Source: Thalassobius sp049116315 (GTDB taxonomy: Bacteria; Pseudomonadota; Alphaproteobacteria; Rhodobacterales; Rhodobacteraceae). Taken from it: a stretch of DNA of 64,000 bases. The position numbers were made by a program, and so were the translations under genes. Of this stretch, positions 60,856 to 64,000 are shown piece by piece. Numbering within the stretch: position 1 is the first letter of the stretch; each line of letters starts with the position of its first letter. The stretch spans positions 1 through 64,000 of the forward strand of contig JAGDZD010000007.1 of assembly GCA_049116315.1 (NCBI GenBank), read 5' to 3'. The notes beneath the pieces are model-generated. The model searched no databases. It was not told the DNA's origin and saw nothing but the letters and a program-made list of their open reading frames with translations.

Positions 60856-61535
60856 GCCTGATCATCCGTCCAGAAATGCCCCAGCAGAAAGCCGAGAACA
60901 CTCCAGCTGGCGGCGGCGGCCCCCAGGCTGAGCATGGCAAATTCTGCGGATAGCTCTGGCGGTGCAACACCCCAATACGTGTCCGTATGTGGTGCGCCAA
61001 TCAGATGCGGCATTGCCATCAAAGCAACGCCAATCAACCCAATGGGGCCTTTGGTGAACACGATCATCCACAGCCCGACACCAGAGGCGATGATGGTGCC
61101 CAACCACCAAGTTTGGCGTGGGGCCAACTCAGCACCGATTGTGCCGGGAAGTTCGGGGGGCAAACCAATCGCTGGGGCAAGCTGCACCACGATAAAGCCG
61201 CATAGGCCCCACAACAGCCCCTGTTTGGCTGTGATCTGCACCAATTGACGTTGTTCGGCGAACCCCATCAATGCGGCAAGGATCAGACCGAACCCAAAGT
61301 AGGTGATCATGTTAAAGCCAACGGTCATCAAATGGCGGCTCCACTCACCTCCGAGGGAGGGCGCGCCACGGTCAGACATAGGGGTGCCATCAGTGCCAAA
61401 ATGCAGGCGCTGACCAGATTCATATAATTCGCCTTCCAGCAATGGCGGGATGACGAATTGAAATTGAAGCAAGGCGGCAATCAGCCCTGCACCAAAGCCA
61501 GCGAACACAGCGCTGGTTAGCAATTTACGATACAT
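60852..61535 (-). CDS. cbtA: Cobalt transporter subunit CbtA
   Basis: A 227-aa membrane protein with about five to six spans. Typical features are an N-terminal 'LLTSAVFAGFGAGLIAALLQFQFVIPPLLEGELYE', the central 'TVGFNMITYFGFGLILAAL' and a C-terminal 'HLIGAPHTDTYWGVAPPELSAEFAM'. CbtA and the small CbtB form a cobalt importer described in B12-regulated operons. It follows cbtB after 15 bp and both sit behind the cobalamin riboswitch. Confidence 0.94.
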   Translation of the reverse strand: MYRKLLTSAVFAGFGAGLIAALLQFQFVIPPLLEGELYESGQRLHFGTDGTPMSDRGAPSLGGEWSRHLMTVGFNMITYFGFGLILAALMGFAEQRQLVQITAKQGLLWGLCGFIVVQLAPAIGLPPELPGTIGAELAPRQTWWLGTIIASGVGLWMIVFTKGPIGLIGVALMAMPHLIGAPHTDTYWGVAPPELSAEFAMLSLGAAAASWSVLGFLLGHFWTDDQA

Positions 61536-61550
61536 GTGAGCGGTGGCGCG

Positions 61551-61715
61551 TCAGTGGCAGGGGAAAGCCATGGCGTGGCGCTGGTCATGCGCTGCGTCAT
61601 GCAAAACAGTTGCCTGTGCCATGCCGGAAACGGCCAAAAGGGCAACGCCCAAGACAACAGCAAAAGCAAATGGCAATGCGCCAGTGGATGTGTGCGCGAT
61701 CGTGCGAGTAGTCAT
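61551..61715 (-). CDS. cbtB: Cobalt transporter subunit CbtB
   Basis: A 54-aa protein with one membrane span ('ALPFAFAVVLGVALLAVSG') and the C-terminal His motif 'LHDAAHDQRHAMAFPCH' that defines CbtB and should bind cobalt. The start MTTRTIAHTS has GGAGGAG 7 nt upstream; a longer start includes that site and is rejected. First gene after the cobalamin riboswitch. Confidence 0.95.
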   Translation of the reverse strand: MTTRTIAHTSTGALPFAFAVVLGVALLAVSGMAQATVLHDAAHDQRHAMAFPCH

Positions 61716-61728
61716 ATCAATTTCTCCT

Positions 61729-61746
61729 CCCGTCATCCCCGACGGG
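61729..61746 (-). promoter_or_regulatory. Hairpin at the cbtB ribosome binding site
   Basis: CCCGTC (61729-61734) pairs perfectly with GACGGG (61741-61746). On the transcript its right arm runs into the GGGAGGAG Shine-Dalgarno of cbtB. It lies between the riboswitch and the start codon and is a plausible expression platform acting on translation. Confidence 0.55.
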
Positions 61747-61759
61747 TCATGGTTTCGCT

Positions 61760-61957
61760 TTGCAAAGGCAGGTCTCCTGGCTTGCGGGTCGTGGCCATTC
61801 CGTCACCTTCCCAAGGCATACACCTCAGTGGTCATTGACGGGCAGCTCACCGCTTACAGTCGCGGGGGCGGCTGTGGCATTGCACCCCGAATTGGGTCGC
61901 GCGCACCACATTCCCATTTTTCCCCAAAACGCTTGGCGTCAGATAGGGGAACCTTAG
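61760..61957 (-). ncRNA. Cobalamin (B12) riboswitch upstream of cbtBA
   Basis: On the minus strand the conserved series appears in order: GGTTCCCC, then GGGAATGTGGTG, the B12-box region GCCACAGCCGCCCCCGCGACTGTAA, GACCACTGAGG and the closing GCCAGGAGACCTGCC. This is a near-complete cobalamin element. It should lower cbtBA expression when adenosylcobalamin is high. Ends are approximate. Confidence 0.95.
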
Positions 61958-62161
61958 CGAGACCAATGTGCTGATCGGGGGCCAGAGGGTCAAGCAAATT
62001 CATGCCGCAGCTGCGAAATTCCTGCGCCTCCGTAGCGGTATCCCGCAATATTTTGTGGATAACTGGGCCGCAGCCGCCAAATACAGGGTGTTTTGATTGA
62101 CTCACGGGGGCGTGAAGTTTCAGGATCAACCACACTCTAGGAATCACCACGGGCGGACCAC
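61958..62161. other. Divergent promoter region between the riboswitch and smc
   Basis: About 200 bp, presumably with the cbtBA transcript start on one strand and smc on the other. A TTGACC hexamer on the minus strand near 61990 may be part of the cbtBA promoter. No gene seen. Confidence 0.4.
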
Positions 62162-64000
62162 TTGTTTTTTAACCGACTCAGACTGACAGGCTTCAAAAGC
62201 TTTGTTGATCCCACGGACCTCCTGATCAAGGACGGGCTAACCGGGGTGGTCGGTCCCAATGGGTGTGGCAAGTCGAACCTGTTGGAAGCGCTGCGTTGGG
62301 TGATGGGGGAAAACCGCCCCAAGGCGATGCGCGGTGGTGGCATGGAGGATGTGATCTTTGCCGGGGCGTCGACCCGCCCGGCGCGCAACTTTGCCGAAGT
62401 CAGCTTGCACATCGATAACTCACAGCGTTTGGCCCCCGCGGGGTTTAATGAGGATGACCAGCTTGAAATTGTGCGTCGCATCACGCGGGACGTTGGCAGC
62501 GCCTATAAGGTGAACGCCAAGGACGTGCGGGCGCGCGATGTTCAGATGTTGTTTGCTGATGCCTCTACTGGAGCGCATTCACCAGCTCTTGTGCGTCAGG
62601 GGCAGATTGCTGAACTGATCAACGCCAAGCCCAAAAACCGCCGCCGCATCCTTGAAGAGGCGGCCGGGATTTCGGGGCTGTATCAGCGCCGCCATGAGGC
62701 TGAGTTAAAGCTGAAAGGTGCCGAACAGAATTTGGCGCGTGTTGATGATGTCGTCGAACAGCTTGCCGCCCAACTGGCGCAACTTGAGCGACAAGCGCGT
62801 CAGGCGGCACGCTATCGCGCGATTGGAGAAGAGCTGCGCAAATCAGAAGGCATGCTGTTTTATCGTCGTTGGCGTGAAGCCGACGAAGCGCGCCTTTTGG
62901 CGGAAAAAGAACTGCGCGATCGCCTGACCTTGGCGGCCAAGGCGGAAACGGCGGCGCAACAGGCGGCCAAAGCCCGCCAAGTGCACGACGAAAACCTGCC
63001 GCCCTTGCGCGAAGAAGAAGCCATCGCTGCGGCGGTTTTGCAACGACTTCAGGTCCAGCGCGATTCGCTAAAAGACCAAGAAAGCCAAGCGCTACAACGG
63101 ATCCAAACCCTACGCGGGCGTATCCAACAGCTGGGCAATGATATCGAGCGCGAAGCGGGGTTGAATCGCGATGCAGGTGAAACCATTGACCGGCTGGATT
63201 GGGAGCAACGCGAGCTGAAAAAAGCGAGCGGCGGGCACGACGATAAGCTCGAGATTGCCACCGAAATGGCGCAAGAAGCAGCTTCGGTGTTGCAAGAGCG
63301 CGAAGCCGAGCTGTCGCAGCAAACCGAAGATGTGGCCCGCTTGGCTGCGCGCCATCAATCGGCACAACGTCTGTTGGATGATACGCGCAAAACTTTGGCC
63401 CGGTCCGAGGCCGAAGCCATGAAGGCGCGCCAAGCGGTCGAGCAGGCGGGCGCCGCTGTGGCGCAGGCTGATGAGGCCTATGAACTTGCGCAAGAGCAAG
63501 AAGAACAAGCCATCGCCACCGCCGAAAACGCCGAAGATACCTTGATGGCCGCTGAAACGGCGCGTGCGGAAACCCAAAATCGCGAGGCGGATGTGCGGGC
63601 AGAGCGCTCTGAGGCGGAGGGCGAGTTGAATGCGTTGCGCGCCGAAGTCACAGCTTTGGCCAAATTGCTGGAACGTGACACGGCTGAAGGGGGACAAATT
63701 CTGGATCGACTGCAAGTCGAAATGGGATTTGAAAAAGCATTGGGGGCGGCTTTGGCTGATGACCTCCGTGCCCCTCAGGTTGACGAAGATGGACCATCTG
63801 GCTGGACCGAACTGCCCGATTACCTAGATCGTTTGACCCTGCCAGTGGGCGTGCCGCCCTTGTCCAACCATGTGTCTGTACCTGATGTTTTGGCGCGGCG
63901 CATGGCGCAGATTGGCCTGATCGACCCCGAAGATGCGCCGCGGTTGCAACCGTTGCTGCAACCCGGACAACGTCTGGTGTCAGTCGAGGGCGACCTGTGG
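62162..64000 (+). CDS. smc: Chromosome segregation ATPase SMC (N-terminal part, runs off the window)
   Basis: The first 613 codons are open to the window edge. The TTG start gives 'MFFNRLRLTGFKSFVDP', matching SMC N-termini. Walker A is 'GPNGCGKSNLLEALRWVMGE', 'RQGQIAELINAKP' and 'EEAAGISGLYQRRHEAELKL' follow, and then a long coiled coil rich in Glu/Ala/Gln (~170-510). The hinge domain begins around 'GFEKALGAALADDLRAP'. SMC loads with ScpAB to organise and separate chromosomes. The C-terminal ATPase half is beyond the window. Confidence 0.95.
   Translation, partial: MFFNRLRLTGFKSFVDPTDLLIKDGLTGVVGPNGCGKSNLLEALRWVMGENRPKAMRGGGMEDVIFAGASTRPARNFAEVSLHIDNSQRLAPAGFNEDDQLEIVRRITRDVGSAYKVNAKDVRARDVQMLFADASTGAHSPALVRQGQIAELINAKPKNRRRILEEAAGISGLYQRRHEAELKLKGAEQNLARVDDVVEQLAAQLAQLERQARQAARYRAIGEELRKSEGMLFYRRWREADEARLLAEKELRDRLTLAAKAETAAQQAAKARQVHDENLPPLREEEAIAAAVLQRLQVQRDSLKDQESQALQRIQTLRGRIQQLGNDIEREAGLNRDAGETIDRLDWEQRELKKASGGHDDKLEIATEMAQEAASVLQEREAELSQQTEDVARLAARHQSAQRLLDDTRKTLARSEAEAMKARQAVEQAGAAVAQADEAYELAQEQEEQAIATAENAEDTLMAAETARAETQNREADVRAERSEAEGELNALRAEVTALAKLLERDTAEGGQILDRLQVEMGFEKALGAALADDLRAPQVDEDGPSGWTELPDYLDRLTLPVGVPPLSNHVSVPDVLARRMAQIGLIDPEDAPRLQPLLQPGQRLVSVEGDLW

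Noticed and set aside
1..64000. CRISPR array, prophage or insertion sequence
   Set aside because: No regularly spaced direct repeats, transposase, integrase or phage structural genes were seen in the window.

Overview
The window looks like chromosomal DNA of a Rhodobacterales (Roseobacter-group) alphaproteobacterium. Supporting this are the gene types and their order: an aglEFGAK alpha-glucoside locus with a LacI regulator, TrcR (DUF1013), COQ9, a dnaX-ybaB-recR block, CbtB/CbtA with a B12 riboswitch beside aerobic cobN, a type III PLP ornithine decarboxylase, and a recurrent GAGTATTT(n)GCAAGATGAA intergenic repeat. This placement is inference from gene content; no rRNA or other taxonomic marker is present. 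No phage, transposase or CRISPR array was seen.

Layout. 1-6.3 kb: TetR regulator with a palindromic operator, DoxX-like membrane protein, ZntB-type transporter, Tat-exported cyclic-nucleotide phosphodiesterase/3'-nucleotidase, XRE regulator, MAPEG protein and CatB-like acetyltransferase. 6.5-14.7 kb: a tightly coupled six-gene cluster (KAS III, extended SDR, metallo-beta-lactamase-fold hydrolase, F390-synthetase-like adenylating enzyme, FemAB/GNAT-like transferase, Rieske oxygenase). It is faced by a convergent ATP-grasp ligase and followed by an alpha/beta hydrolase. This looks like an uncharacterised small-molecule or lipid pathway and is the best candidate for an undescribed system. 15.1-16.5 kb: tRNA-Trp, a gene-poor stretch and two tandem genes encoding the same 82-aa exported protein. 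16.5-26.5 kb: glucoside use, with glk, a GH1 beta-glucosidase and lacI on one strand and aglEFGAK on the other, separated by two identical operator palindromes.

26.5-41.7 kb: GST, MscL, peroxiredoxin-like protein with divergent AraC regulator, alanine dehydrogenase with divergent Lrp-type regulator, a Hint-domain protein, GMC oxidoreductase, flavodoxin-like protein, rpsU, COQ9 and quinone oxidoreductase, an H-NS-like protein, RNase T2, TrcR, ornithine decarboxylase with a structured leader, and a phosphoesterase. 41.7-52.4 kb: housekeeping genes (recR, ybaB, dnaX, rsgA, SRP RNA, nudC), an ankyrin-repeat protein, a small tyrosine phosphatase and a second, leaderless cpdB paralogue.

52.4-62 kb: a FadR-type regulator and a cobalt/cobalamin region (cobO, cobN, GNAT, cobW, DUF1636 protein, cbtA, cbtB) with a cobalamin riboswitch ahead of cbtBA. 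CbtAB likely imports cobalt, CobW is a metal chaperone-type GTPase, CobN is the large cobaltochelatase subunit and CobO adenosylates the corrinoid. The window ends inside smc. Most calls rest on recognisable motifs and context; starts were chosen by Shine-Dalgarno spacing, overlap and family N-termini.
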